In this document: positions 44,645 through 53,670 of the stretch, one piece after another
Layout: each line of letters starts with the position of its first letter
Numbering within the stretch: the stretch's first letter is position 1
Origin: an uncultured Bacteroidaceae bacterium
Lineage (GTDB): Bacteria > Bacteroidota > Bacteroidia > Bacteroidales > Bacteroidaceae
Length of the DNA stretch: 64,000 nt
Direction: 5' to 3'
Assembly (NCBI GenBank): GCA_944321635.1
Contig: CALULY010000011.1
Location: forward strand, 28,083-92,082
Made by a program: the position numbers and the translations under genes
Notes under the pieces: model-generated
Told to the model about the DNA's origin: nothing
Seen by the model: the letters and a program-made list of their open reading frames with translations, nothing else
The model's database searches: none

Positions 44645-44708
44645 TTATTTGTCGGTGATGCTTTGATGAGCTTTGCAAAAATAAGACAAAACGGACGACC
44701 GCGCGCCC

Positions 44709-45797
44709 TCACTCGAAATGAAAGTCTATGACAGCCATCTCGCTGTCAGACCCTATGCGGTAGGGAGGTCCCCACAACCCAAGTCCCGATGAGACATAGA
44801 TGTGTGTTCCAGCCTCCTTTGCGTAACCGTAGTAGTGTTTGTAGAGCGCGGCCACGAGATGATTCAACGGCCACACCTGCCCCCGGTGCGTGTGACCGCA
44901 GAGCACGAAGTCCGCCCCGCACGACACTGCCGCATCAATCTCACTGTCATTTGGCTGATGGTCAAGCACAAAGACTGGTTTGTCACCGTCAGTCCCTGCC
45001 ATGAGCTCGGCGAGCGGACGGCGGTTGCGGTTGTGGTTGTCGTCGCGTCCCACCAGCTGCACGCCACATGGCAACGTGGCAACGCTGTCGCGCAACAAGA
45101 CAATCTGTGTCATGCCAATGAAGCGCACGCTCTCGTCCATGCCGCTGATATATTCATGATTGCCAGGCACCATGTAAACCCCTTGAGTGGCACGGATGTC
45201 ACGCAACGGCTCATACATTTTTTCTTCAAACAACGGGGCAACGGTCATGTCTATCAAGTCGCCGGCAATCAACACCACATCGGGATGCTCGGCGTTGATC
45301 ATACCGACATAGCGTTCCAACCGCTCGCGGGTAATGCCATAGCCGAGATGCACATCGCTCAACGCCACCACGCGCAACGACTTTGCATCCGCCGGCTTGC
45401 CGACATCAAGGCTCATGCGCCGCAAGTCGGGTCTCGCAAAATTGCCGAATCCCCATGCCATCACCATGAGCGCGAGACCGGCAGCCCAGACAAATTGCCC
45501 TTTGACTTGCAACCCGCACAGCCCGGCCACCGTGAGCAGGAGCAGGAACAACACTGCATAGAGGGTGAAGACCAACCATGATGTCGAGAACCAATAGAAG
45601 GCATGCCCAACGGACGGGGACAAAACGCGGCTGCCTGATGCGAACATATAGGCGACGAATGACAATGCAGCCACCCAATAGAGCACCCCGACCGCGATTT
45701 TCGCCCAGAGAGGAGCGGCAGACATTGCGGAGTTGCATTTCCAATAGACAAAGACATTGGCCAGGACATAGACCACGGCCATCACTGAAAATATCAT
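44709..45797 (-). CDS. Membrane-anchored metallophosphoesterase
   Basis: A 362-residue phosphoesterase of the YkuE/calcineurin-like group. Four N-terminal membrane helices fill residues 1-115 (IFSVMAVVYVLANVFVYWKC, VLYWVAALSFVAYMFASGSR, SWLVFTLYAVLFLLLLTVAG, FVWAAGLALMVMAWGF). The catalytic domain has all metal motifs: VALSDVHLGYG, IAGDLIDM, PGNHEY, LDHQPND and LCGHTHRGQ. YkuE and LpxH/G-like relatives hydrolyse phospholipid or UDP-lipid phosphates; the exact substrate is unknown. It has a perfect promoter at 45854 and appears monocistronic. Confidence 0.92.
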   Translation of the reverse strand: MIFSVMAVVYVLANVFVYWKCNSAMSAAPLWAKIAVGVLYWVAALSFVAYMFASGSRVLSPSVGHAFYWFSTSWLVFTLYAVLFLLLLTVAGLCGLQVKGQFVWAAGLALMVMAWGFGNFARPDLRRMSLDVGKPADAKSLRVVALSDVHLGYGITRERLERYVGMINAEHPDVVLIAGDLIDMTVAPLFEEKMYEPLRDIRATQGVYMVPGNHEYISGMDESVRFIGMTQIVLLRDSVATLPCGVQLVGRDDNHNRNRRPLAELMAGTDGDKPVFVLDHQPNDSEIDAAVSCGADFVLCGHTHRGQVWPLNHLVAALYKHYYGYAKEAGTHIYVSSGLGLWGPPYRIGSDSEMAVIDFHFE

Positions 45798-45853
45798 ATT
45801 CCTAAATTATATCGCACAACACCACCCCCGCCACACGGTGACGGCAGGCCGTG

Positions 45854-45884
45854 CAAAGTTAAAATGTTGGACGCACATAGCAAA
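45854..45884 (-). promoter_or_regulatory. Promoter of the metallophosphoesterase gene
   Basis: On the minus strand TTTG (45881-45884), 19-nt spacer, TAACTTTG (45854-45861): exact consensus. Predicted leader about 55 nt. Array E begins 42 bp upstream of it. Confidence 0.72.
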
Positions 45885-45925
45885 CACGCCGCCGATGCAG
45901 CCCAAGAAGCTGGCGGCAAGGCGGG

Positions 45926-46024
45926 AAAAGTTTGTTTTCAACCTAAATTTATATAGACTTAACCTGAAAATATGTAATTGCAGGCTGCAAATATGTAATT
46001 GCAAGCTAAAAACAAACTTTTCAT
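45926..46024. repeat. Array E: 21-bp phased units with inverted flanks
   Basis: Three 21-bp units (45947-45967, 45968-45988, 45989-46009). The second and third share AAATATGTAATTGCA followed by RGCT, and the first is diverged. Inverted flanks AAAAGTTTGTTTT (45926-45938) and AAAACAAACTTTT (about 46010-46021) enclose them, followed by CAT. This is the same architecture and flank sequence as array B. It lies in the 463-bp divergent spacer between the metallophosphoesterase and head-GIN genes, between their two promoters. Confidence 0.75.
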
Positions 46025-46123
46025 ACCGCACAGGCAACTTTCCAAACAGTCCAATGGCATCTGAGCAGGGATGCCGCGATGTCAAACAGAGTTGAAAAGC
46101 GCGCCTTGACAGAGCCATGCGAT

Positions 46124-46155
46124 GTTGGCAATGCACGCCAGGTTTGCTAACTTTG
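46124..46155 (+). promoter_or_regulatory. Promoter of the head-GIN protein gene
   Basis: GTTG (46124-46127), 20-nt spacer, TAACTTTG (46148-46155). The -7 element is exact, the -33 element has one mismatch. The leader would be about 100 nt. Confidence 0.5.
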
Positions 46156-46260
46156 TGGACTACGGGCGCGACACCCCACAAGGCAGCATTGTCATGCGGA
46201 GGCACACAGCCGGCAAACGGCAAAGCCCGCAGGCAGACAGAGAGAAAAACGATCGGAGAC

Positions 46261-46965
46261 ATGACAAAAGGACTTTTTGCAACCATGCTGCTGCTCACGG
46301 CACTCTGCAAGACAGCAGCGGCAAACGTGATCCCGGGTGGCAGCAGCGCGACCAACGCACTGGCATCAACGCTCGACTGCACTACATCGGCGGACAAAGG
46401 CGAACCGGTGCTGAGGATAGACAAGACGGACAACTATGACCGGCTGGAGATGAAGGCGATCGGCGAGGTGTTTTACACGCAGTCAGACATCCCGACATTC
46501 AAAGTCTATGGTCCGTCGGACATCGTTGACGCCCTCGATGTCAAGTGCGACGGCGGCACGCTCAGCATCGACTGCCAGACGGAGTTGGGCGACGGCAAGG
46601 ACTGGAAGAACATAAAGATATTCATCACCTCACCGTCGCTCGAGTATGTCCGCATCGACGGCATAGCGGAATTCAACGCCGAGGAGAGATGGGAGGCCGT
46701 CAACCCGGTCTTCATGCTTGACGGCATCGGCAGGGTCAAAGTGCGTGACCTGCGCTGCAAGACGCTTGAGGTGACAGTCGAGGGCATCGGCGAGGCAGAA
46801 ATCAATGTCCGGTGCGACAGCATCGTGACGACCAACCACGGCATAGGCAAAATCAAGCTCAGGGGTGTGACCAAATCTCTGACCAAGCACAAGGCGGGCA
46901 TCGGCAAGACCTACACCAAAGGCTTGAGGATTGGCGACGGGAGCAAATGCAACGCAGACAAATGA
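46261..46965 (+). CDS. Head-GIN domain (DUF2807) secreted protein
   Basis: A 234-residue exported protein with a signal peptide (MTKGLFATMLLLTALCKTAA). The DUF2807/head-GIN domain, a right-handed beta-solenoid, is seen from about residue 60: RLEMKAIGEVFYTQSDIPTF, then repeated short rungs (VRIDGIAEFNAEE, MLDGIGRVKVRDL, VEGIGEAEINVRC, NHGIGKIKLRG, KAGIGKTYTKG), each with a G-I-(A/G) turn. Function is unknown; such proteins may be adhesins. The longer upstream frame would cross the promoter and is rejected. Followed by a hairpin shared with the convergent T9SS gene. Confidence 0.85.
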   Translation: MTKGLFATMLLLTALCKTAAANVIPGGSSATNALASTLDCTTSADKGEPVLRIDKTDNYDRLEMKAIGEVFYTQSDIPTFKVYGPSDIVDALDVKCDGGTLSIDCQTELGDGKDWKNIKIFITSPSLEYVRIDGIAEFNAEERWEAVNPVFMLDGIGRVKVRDLRCKTLEVTVEGIGEAEINVRCDSIVTTNHGIGKIKLRGVTKSLTKHKAGIGKTYTKGLRIGDGSKCNADK

Positions 46966-46981
46966 AACAAACAAAAAAAGA

Positions 46982-47014
46982 GACGGGCAAGCACCACCGA
47001 GGAGCTTGCCCGTC
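46982..47014. terminator. Terminator between head-GIN and T9SS cargo genes
   Basis: An 11-bp stem GACGGGCAAGC (46982-46992) / GCTTGCCCGTC (47004-47014) with an 11-nt loop. On the minus strand it is followed by TCTTTTTTTG, so it is a strong terminator for the four-gene T9SS cargo run; on the plus strand the T-tract is weaker. Confidence 0.82.
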
Positions 47015-47044
47015 ATCCTTTCACAATGTAAGGAGAATGCAGTG

Positions 47045-48169
47045 TCAAGAGACCATGACCTTGACTGTACGGCCGATCCCGTCCGACATGACGCGCACGA
47101 GGTAGATGCCTCGCGGCAGATTGTCCCCATCGACCATCTGTCCTGCAAGGGTGTAGACATTGAACGTGTCATAATCCCCCTCGACGACGATGCGGCCACC
47201 CACTGCATAAGCACGCACCATGCCACCATCAGCAACCGGCGCAACGACAGCCGAGGTCGAGTTGTTGCCGAGTTTGCACCTGACGGCGTTGAATACGCCT
47301 ATGGTCTCACGACCGTTTTCCCCTGATGGTGTCGTCTCGTCACGATTGTAAACGAAGGCTGCGACGTGCATCTGCGTGTCGTCCACAGGGACTCGTGCAT
47401 TGACAATTGTGCCATAGGCATCGTAAGGCTCGACTTCCTCGGGAATCTGGCACTCATACGTCAATTCCCATGTGCCATCCTCGGCAAACTCGATCTTGTC
47501 GCCAAGGTAGTCTTCGGAGAGTGACAAGCGCACTGGATTGTGATGCTGGTAAGCATAATCATAGTTCATCGACCCACGGTCCTGGTAGCCAACATAGATG
47601 TCTTGCGTCAACCAAACGCTGACAGCAGGCGATGAAGCCTCAAACCCAGCACCCCGTTGGCCATAGACACGGGCAGCCATCGTGCGGGTCGCCTTGTCAT
47701 AGGTGACATCTATGTCCACTGAGATGTCAGCCGGCTCGTCCAACTGTGCCTCGATGTATGTGCGGCCTTCCGGGTCATACTGTGCATGGAGACTGTTGTA
47801 TTCCCTAAACTCGGAAGCTTTAAGCAACAGCCTTTCCTTCTTTGACCTGAGCGTCTGCAATGAGCGGTTGTAGATCAAGATGGGGGCTTCGTAAACGCCT
47901 AAAAAATTTGCCAAATCAGCACTTTCCCTGACTGTCAACGAGTCGTGTAAATAGCCTGCATGGTGTGACATCCACACGATGCGATTGTTGTCCTCCATCC
48001 CCTTGAACATCTCGACAAGGGCAGATGTGCCACCAGGGCAGCCTGAGCACTCCTGCCCGGTGAACAGTTCAAAGAGCAGTCCCCTCTCAAACGTCTGGGC
48101 ATGGATGCCGGCCGGGATGGCAATCAGCATCCCGGCAATCATCATTTTAAGAAACTTGGATATGCCCAT
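47045..48169 (-). CDS. Omp28-like protein with CxxC and T9SS sorting domain
   Basis: A 374-residue exported protein. The signal peptide ends IPAGIHA. The Omp28/thioredoxin-like opening LLFELFTGQECSGCPGGTSA gives a CxxC at C41 and C44, followed by IVWMSHHAGY and a NFLGVYEAPILIYNRS loop with the cis-Pro position. A beta-rich middle follows. The C-terminal ~75 residues are a T9SS type A sorting domain (FNVYTLAGQMVDGDNLPRG, GIYLVRVMSDGIGRTVKVMV). Unlike the Omp28 lipoprotein at 8618 it lacks a lipobox and is instead a T9SS substrate. Last of four cargo genes, 7 bp after its neighbour. Confidence 0.82.
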   Translation of the reverse strand: MGISKFLKMMIAGMLIAIPAGIHAQTFERGLLFELFTGQECSGCPGGTSALVEMFKGMEDNNRIVWMSHHAGYLHDSLTVRESADLANFLGVYEAPILIYNRSLQTLRSKKERLLLKASEFREYNSLHAQYDPEGRTYIEAQLDEPADISVDIDVTYDKATRTMAARVYGQRGAGFEASSPAVSVWLTQDIYVGYQDRGSMNYDYAYQHHNPVRLSLSEDYLGDKIEFAEDGTWELTYECQIPEEVEPYDAYGTIVNARVPVDDTQMHVAAFVYNRDETTPSGENGRETIGVFNAVRCKLGNNSTSAVVAPVADGGMVRAYAVGGRIVVEGDYDTFNVYTLAGQMVDGDNLPRGIYLVRVMSDGIGRTVKVMVS

Positions 48170-48176
48170 GGTCAAC

Positions 48177-49334
48177 TCATTTCCTGAACTTGATGTCCAT
48201 GTCACCGACTGATAGCACATAGTAGCCATCATGCAGTCTATATACATCCAACGTGCCGTATGCCATCTTGCCACTCATCACCATGCGGCCCGAGAGGTCA
48301 TAGATCGCATAGTCGGCATCCTTGTCCTCATAGCCGAGCACGAATGCCGTGCCGCCCGAGACGAATACCTTTGGCTCATCAGACTTGGGCACCTCGATGC
48401 TCTTGACCGACACGGGGCGGAAATCCTGGTAAGAGTACTCATAGACTTGCGTCAATGACAGTTTCATGTCCATTTCCTCAAGCGAGTAGACACTGTAGCC
48501 CTCGATCTTGCTCTTCAGGTAGTTCTCAAAATCCTTGGTCTCCTCGGGGTCGACAGGATAGACAACATCGTCTATGCTGACGGTCTCGTCATAGAAATAC
48601 TCAGTGCTGTCCTGGGGCATATTGAATCCTCCCATGCTGGTGCCGAGGTAATAGATCAGCCTCTTGAGATTGCCGCTGCGGTCATACTGGTACTCACGCT
48701 TGGAATAGGTCTCGGCAGATGCCGCCGTCCCGTAGGGTGTGTTGTAGTTGATCTCGGCCTCAAGGTCTCCACGTGCATCATATTCATATATATAATAGGA
48801 ACTGAGCCCGCCATTCTTGTTGTAACAATCCATGCGCCCAAGACGGCCGTTGGAATAGGTGTAAGTGGTGGAGTCCATGAGAACGTAGTCAGCGACGTTT
48901 TCCATGTAGAGGTAAGTCACCTTGTAGAGGAGATTGCCGTCCTCGTCGTAAGAGTTCCGTATCTCGGCATCATAGAAATCCTTTTTGTTGCCGTCGTCAT
49001 CGAGGTTCCAGTTGCGGCGCGCCGCGAGCAAGCCTTGGTCGTTGTAGTCGTACTCGACGTATGAATAGGGCTCAAACACCCATCCGTTCCAAGCCCCGAA
49101 ATCTATCGAGACCACCTGGCCCGCGTCGTTGTAGGTGAACACCTTGTTTGTCGTGCCTTGGTCGTCCGTGCTCTCGAGCGATTGGAGCGTGCCGTCCTCG
49201 TTGTAAAAGTATTGGATCCTGTAGCCACCAATGTTTTTTTCCTCGACCATGGATACCCACTGCTTGTTTTCCTGTGCCATGGCGGCAGTGAATGCAGCCA
49301 ATGATGCGGCTGCGAGAATGAATGTCTTTATCAT
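48177..49334 (-). CDS. T9SS cargo with YD/Rhs-like repeats
   Basis: A 385-residue secreted protein. After the signal peptide (TFILAAASLAAFTAAMA) come about ten short repeats of the type YxYNExGxLxxxxxxD (FYNEDGTLQSLESTDDQ, TYNDAGQVVSIDFGA, EYDYNDQGLLAARRNWN, NSYDEDGNLLYKVTYLY, YEYDARGDLEAEINY, QYDRSGNLKRLIYYL), like YD/Rhs beta-strand repeats. The C-terminal T9SS type A domain is present (AIYDLSGRMVMSGKMAYGTL, LHDGYYVLSVG). It has no catalytic signature; binding or structural roles are likely. It lies between two other T9SS cargo genes. Confidence 0.78.
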   Translation of the reverse strand: MIKTFILAAASLAAFTAAMAQENKQWVSMVEEKNIGGYRIQYFYNEDGTLQSLESTDDQGTTNKVFTYNDAGQVVSIDFGAWNGWVFEPYSYVEYDYNDQGLLAARRNWNLDDDGNKKDFYDAEIRNSYDEDGNLLYKVTYLYMENVADYVLMDSTTYTYSNGRLGRMDCYNKNGGLSSYYIYEYDARGDLEAEINYNTPYGTAASAETYSKREYQYDRSGNLKRLIYYLGTSMGGFNMPQDSTEYFYDETVSIDDVVYPVDPEETKDFENYLKSKIEGYSVYSLEEMDMKLSLTQVYEYSYQDFRPVSVKSIEVPKSDEPKVFVSGGTAFVLGYEDKDADYAIYDLSGRMVMSGKMAYGTLDVYRLHDGYYVLSVGDMDIKFRK

Positions 49335-49364
49335 AATCTTAGTCTTGTTGTTTTGTTAGCAATG

Positions 49365-51173
49365 TCACTTGGTGCCGTCAACCGCGACCTTCTCGCCATT
49401 GACGATGTATATGCCTGCCGGCAAGCCTTGTGTCGCCTCCTCGGCATCTGATGCCACGCACGTCTTGACGAGCCTGCCATCGACGGCATAGACTTGCATC
49501 TCGACCGGGTCGGCATTGACATCGTTGACAGAAACGAGGTCATAGAACTCTACCTCTATCGCCATGTTCTCGTAGACCTCGGTCTGATAGTCATAACGGT
49601 AGACATCATCCTCACGGGTGAAAGTGACGACGGGAGTGCCATTGACCTTTATCTCGCTGATGGCATAATCGACGTAGGCATATATAGAGGCGCGGATGAC
49701 TGTTCCAGAGTTTACAGTCTGTCCTTCGGGCAATGTGAGCCACTCGTAATCTCCTATCTCCATGTTGAAAGACTGGTACTCAAGGAAGATGTCACCCTCG
49801 ACAGTCGGCTTGTTGACAGAGACCGACCACTGCTCGTTGCTGACATAATCGAGTGAAATCTCCATGTCGCGATCGACTGTGAAGGTATAGCCCTCCAACA
49901 TCTCGCCGTCAATCAACAAGCCGCGCACGACATAATCGTAGTTGTAAGAGTAATTCCATGAGCAGAACGCTCCGTCAGGCAGCTCTATCACCACATCTTC
50001 CTGGTTGACATCGTATCTGTCTTGGCGGCCTTCTTGCACGTTGGAATGAGCGATGTACCATGCCACATCGCCGTTGGCCTTGAGGGTCACGGTGTGTTTG
50101 ATTACCTCTATCGGTCCGTCATGCTCATAGACCATCTCCAGCTCAAAGTCTTCGCGACCCTCAGCAGAGGTGAGAGTGAAGTAACCGTTCTCCTCGTACT
50201 CCGCCAAAGCCTCTTCGTTTGCCACGCCATCCAGCATGACTGCGGAGACGAGGTAGTCCTCAGCGGGCACAGGGATTATGCGCAAGCTGTATGCGCCGTC
50301 AAACTTGATGTCTTCAAAAACGTTCTCCCCGAGTTTCAGCCAGCTCGTCACCTCCTCGCCGGTAGATTCGGACACATAGCTGTAATTGGTGCCGCCGGAT
50401 CCATAGACGGAGTATTCGACCGCGATGTCATACTCATCGGGTTCGTCAAAGTGCACATACAGGTTCTTAGTCACCATGGTTTCATAGTAAACGATGTCGG
50501 CATAGCCCTTTTCCTCAAATTCCTCAAGCAACGCATACTCATCGTAGTCATCGGCAACGAGGTAGGTGCACTCAAGACCGGCAGCGGGTTTTGGGGTGAT
50601 GCGCATACGATATGAGCCATCAGCCTCCTGCATGACGTTCAATTTGTTGTCACCAGCGTTGAGCGTGACCGAGACAGGAGAGCCATCGGCATCGGTGTAA
50701 TCGCACTGCACAGTGCCTTCGCCTTGGAATTTGCCGTAGATGTTTTGGGTGTAGACTTCTTGCTCGGTTTCGTCGTAGACAAACTTCATCGAGAATTCAT
50801 AGTCTTGTTCTTCTACCAACTTGAAGAACGAGCCATTCATGCTTGCTTCCATAGACGCTTGCAGGTCTGACGCACCATCGATTATGATGTCTTTGATCTC
50901 ACCGGCAGGATTAGGGATGAATGTCAAATGATATCCTAATTTGTAAGTCTGTGTCCCTGGAAGTGGATTCCTATAAAATTTAATGTCTGTAAAAGTGTTT
51001 TTTCCAGGTACTAAGTCCACCGTTGCCAGGAAATTGTCAACACTCCAGTACTGGATCTGCGGCGTGCCATTGCCTTCCTGCTCGAAATTGATTGTGAGAG
51101 CCTGCGGCTTGGCGACCATGGTGCAAGTGATTGCCACCAGCAACAGCATGATTCTTTGGTAAAATGTTCTCAT
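49365..51173 (-). CDS. Large T9SS cargo protein of unknown function
   Basis: A 602-residue secreted protein with a signal peptide (YQRIMLLLVAITCTMVA). The body consists of several similar beta modules of about 100-150 residues, each with a stretch like FLVAVSYSV-type strands followed by LRIIPVPAEDYLVSAVMLDG, IRITPKPAAGLECTYLVADD or LTFIPNPAGEIKDIIIDGAS; the recurring (I/F)xPxPA...DG pattern shows internal duplication. The C-terminus (MQVYAVDGRLVKTCVASDAE, GLPAGIYIVNGEKVAV) is a short T9SS sorting domain. Acidic overall. It starts 79 bp after the Omp28-like gene upstream. Confidence 0.72.
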   Translation of the reverse strand: MRTFYQRIMLLLVAITCTMVAKPQALTINFEQEGNGTPQIQYWSVDNFLATVDLVPGKNTFTDIKFYRNPLPGTQTYKLGYHLTFIPNPAGEIKDIIIDGASDLQASMEASMNGSFFKLVEEQDYEFSMKFVYDETEQEVYTQNIYGKFQGEGTVQCDYTDADGSPVSVTLNAGDNKLNVMQEADGSYRMRITPKPAAGLECTYLVADDYDEYALLEEFEEKGYADIVYYETMVTKNLYVHFDEPDEYDIAVEYSVYGSGGTNYSYVSESTGEEVTSWLKLGENVFEDIKFDGAYSLRIIPVPAEDYLVSAVMLDGVANEEALAEYEENGYFTLTSAEGREDFELEMVYEHDGPIEVIKHTVTLKANGDVAWYIAHSNVQEGRQDRYDVNQEDVVIELPDGAFCSWNYSYNYDYVVRGLLIDGEMLEGYTFTVDRDMEISLDYVSNEQWSVSVNKPTVEGDIFLEYQSFNMEIGDYEWLTLPEGQTVNSGTVIRASIYAYVDYAISEIKVNGTPVVTFTREDDVYRYDYQTEVYENMAIEVEFYDLVSVNDVNADPVEMQVYAVDGRLVKTCVASDAEEATQGLPAGIYIVNGEKVAVDGTK

Positions 51174-51252
51174 AATATAGTTTGTTTTGCGGCGCAGGGG
51201 CAGCACAGCCACCGCCTGCGCCAGGTGGATAATCTTGTTGATTGGAGGCTGC

Positions 51253-53262
51253 TCACTCCGTCACAGCCATCTTGGTCGTGAATATCTTGCCATCGGCATC
51301 GGTAGCGCGGATGATGTAGGTGCCGGCTCCTATCCCATTGTTGGGGAGCATCACCCCGACAAGGTTGAAGACTTGCACATCGAGTTCCTCGCCTGCGACA
51401 GCAGCATGGAACGTCCCGTCACCGACCCACACCTTCACCGGCTCGTCGATGGCAGTCTCGGACAGGCCTGACGGGTAGGTCTCCTCGATAAAGTCCGCCT
51501 CATTGGCATTGTAGACAGTGCATCCCTCCCTGTCGTCCGCAAAGTCCGAGACGAAGGCTGCAATCCTCATGTTCCTGCGGTTGGGCGTGGTCGTCACGTT
51601 GCTAACATAGCTTACGAACTGCTCGGGTATCTCATATCTGTAAGTCATCTCATAGCTGCCGTCTTCACCCCACTCGATCACGTCGCCCTTGAAGTCTGAG
51701 AGCACGTCGCGCAGGATGTTGTCGTGCACATAGTCATCTGATGCGCCGTTTTGGTAGGCAACCTGCCCGTCCTCAAGCACCATGACCGTCAAACCGACGT
51801 GCGACCCTGCAAGCGTCTCTGTCCTGCGTCCTGACACCGTGATGGTGAGGACATCGGTCTCTTCATCATACTCCTGGTCGATAAGCACGGAGACACGTGC
51901 TGGTGCAGCGACCTCCGCGTCAAGGAAATTCCTGTAATTGTTGGCAAATGCGAATTGAGTCGGATGCAACACGACACCGGTCACAGATGCCTCGCCCTCG
52001 CCTTCCAGGAAGAACAGTGTGCGTTTCTTGCGATCGAGCATCATCATCGGCGCATTGCCAGAAGTGTTGAAGAAGTTCCAATAATAGGTCGCGCCCTCCG
52101 AAGTAAAATTATCATAGCCGTAAGCGTGGTCAGTGATGCAGACAACATCATCCTCATGGCCGAAAATCAACGCATTGACGGCCTCTGTTCCAGTAGGACA
52201 ATTTTGGCAGCCCTGGCCTGAGAAGTACTCAAGCACCAACTTGCGCGGGAAGCCCTCACCCTCGTAAACTCCGCAATCCTGGCTCCAGTACTGCAATGTA
52301 GCGGCGTTGGACTTTCCATCGACCGTGCTTATCTCAAAAGCGACATTGGCCGCCTCGCTAAGCACAAGGTCTTCCCACACGATCTCGGCGGATGTGCGCG
52401 GTTGCAACCCTCCGTCAAAGTCGTAGGTCTTGGTCCCGACCTCTTCGTCACCAACCTTGGCAGTCACGACGATGCTGTTTGCCGCGTCCCAACTCGTATT
52501 GAAGACGTCAAGAGTCACATCCAGCGGCGCATCTTGCTGCACATTGACTGGCAAATCCGTATCAATCAATGACACTGAACGCCCGTAGTCCGCCAGGTCA
52601 TCACCGATGACAGCCTGGATGAGGAGCATACCCATATCCCACATCTCACTGCTGTAATCGTCGAAATAGTCCTCCAAAGCACTCTTATAGCCCAAATAAC
52701 ATGACCCGTCAACGAAACCGGAGGGGTCATTGCCTATGACATAACGCTCACCTTCGTGGTAATAGGAATAGCCGACATACAGCTCAGTACCATCAATGGT
52801 CAGAGGCTCGTCAAATTTCACGTAGTTCCACGTCGGACCGCATTTGGAGACATTCGCCTCGACGACGTTTTCCCCAGTCAAAGTCTTGCGGACAAAGACT
52901 GTCACATCATCGACCTCCTCGCCGACACCGAAACGCATCCCGGACAACTGCTTGCCGACATGCGGGGCAAGCATCTCGGGCGAAAGCCTGATGGCCTGCA
53001 ACGACACACCCGGATCCCCGAAGTCATCAAAGCCGAGGCACGCATTGCGATCGACCTCCATATTGGTGTAACCGAGGAAAGCCACGTCCTCAGCGACCGC
53101 CGACGGCGCATCCTGACGCTGCTGCACGCTTTGCACGGCAACGGTCTCCCCACCCCTCGTCACATAATTAACTTGAGCCGCCGACGGTGCGGCAGACATC
53201 ACAGAAAACAAAATGGCAAGTGCCGACGGCACTGTTGCCCTGCTAAGTAAACTTTTCACCAT
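51253..53262 (-). CDS. Large Omp28-like T9SS cargo with CxxC
   Basis: A 669-residue secreted protein. The signal peptide is followed by about 310 residues of beta-rich sequence, including a jelly-roll-like segment (LSGMRFGVGEEVDDVTVFVR). Then comes an Omp28/thioredoxin-like domain (KLVLEYFSGQGCQNCPTGTE) with CxxC C352 and C355 and the loop NTSGNAPMMMLDRKKR. A T9SS type A sorting domain ends it (NLVGVMLPNNGIGAGTYIIR). The start MVKSLLSRAT is preferred over one nine codons earlier. First gene of the four-gene cargo run; the nearest -7-like box (TATATTTG, 53388-53395) lacks a -33 partner. Confidence 0.8.
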   Translation of the reverse strand: MVKSLLSRATVPSALAILFSVMSAAPSAAQVNYVTRGGETVAVQSVQQRQDAPSAVAEDVAFLGYTNMEVDRNACLGFDDFGDPGVSLQAIRLSPEMLAPHVGKQLSGMRFGVGEEVDDVTVFVRKTLTGENVVEANVSKCGPTWNYVKFDEPLTIDGTELYVGYSYYHEGERYVIGNDPSGFVDGSCYLGYKSALEDYFDDYSSEMWDMGMLLIQAVIGDDLADYGRSVSLIDTDLPVNVQQDAPLDVTLDVFNTSWDAANSIVVTAKVGDEEVGTKTYDFDGGLQPRTSAEIVWEDLVLSEAANVAFEISTVDGKSNAATLQYWSQDCGVYEGEGFPRKLVLEYFSGQGCQNCPTGTEAVNALIFGHEDDVVCITDHAYGYDNFTSEGATYYWNFFNTSGNAPMMMLDRKKRTLFFLEGEGEASVTGVVLHPTQFAFANNYRNFLDAEVAAPARVSVLIDQEYDEETDVLTITVSGRRTETLAGSHVGLTVMVLEDGQVAYQNGASDDYVHDNILRDVLSDFKGDVIEWGEDGSYEMTYRYEIPEQFVSYVSNVTTTPNRRNMRIAAFVSDFADDREGCTVYNANEADFIEETYPSGLSETAIDEPVKVWVGDGTFHAAVAGEELDVQVFNLVGVMLPNNGIGAGTYIIRATDADGKIFTTKMAVTE

Positions 53263-53568
53263 ATTTATATATAAGACATTAATCTTCAAATTCGCTTCAT
53301 TCTTGGCAAATACATCCTACATTGCATGCAAACCCATGCCAGACAAGGCGGCAGGGCTATCATGCCCGATGCGATAACAATAGGTGGCAAATATATGAGA
53401 AAAAACACCGTATAATGCTAACTTACCACCATAAAATAATACCATTTTCATCAAACCAGGGCAAAAAAACACCTGAATTAACCCAATGCGATGCCTCTGA
53501 CAAATGAGAAAGCAACGCTACGCAACGGTAAAAACAACGCAGCACATTACATTTTTTAATAAAACGTG
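53263..53568. other. Spacer without a recognisable gene
   Basis: An A/T-rich divergent spacer between the T9SS cargo run and the small barrel protein. Both strands were read: no ORF with coding character, no tRNA, no phased array. It holds a -7-like TATATTTG on the minus strand (53388-53395) that may serve the cargo run with a leader of about 120 nt, and the plus-strand promoter at its right edge. Confidence 0.5.
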
Positions 53569-53598
53569 CTTGTTCTTAACACAAAAGGAATAACTTTG
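53569..53598 (+). promoter_or_regulatory. Promoter of the small beta-barrel protein
   Basis: CTTG (53569-53572), 18-nt spacer, TAACTTTG (53591-53598). The -7 element is exact. The leader of about 70 nt contains a purine-rich TAGGAGGA at 53646-53653, a Shine-Dalgarno-like sequence but about 17 nt before the ATG. Confidence 0.55.
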
Positions 53599-53670
53599 CC
53601 GCGTGCAAACGCACAATGGGAGAACCGAAAACCCAAACAACAGAGTAGGAGGACAAAAACAAAGAATGTT

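Noticed and set aside
45807..46433. Long minus-strand ORF and a shorter plus-strand ORF over array E
   Set aside because: They cover the divergent promoter region and the array, and run over a real promoter for each flanking gene. The Cys/Phe-rich peptides come from repeat units.
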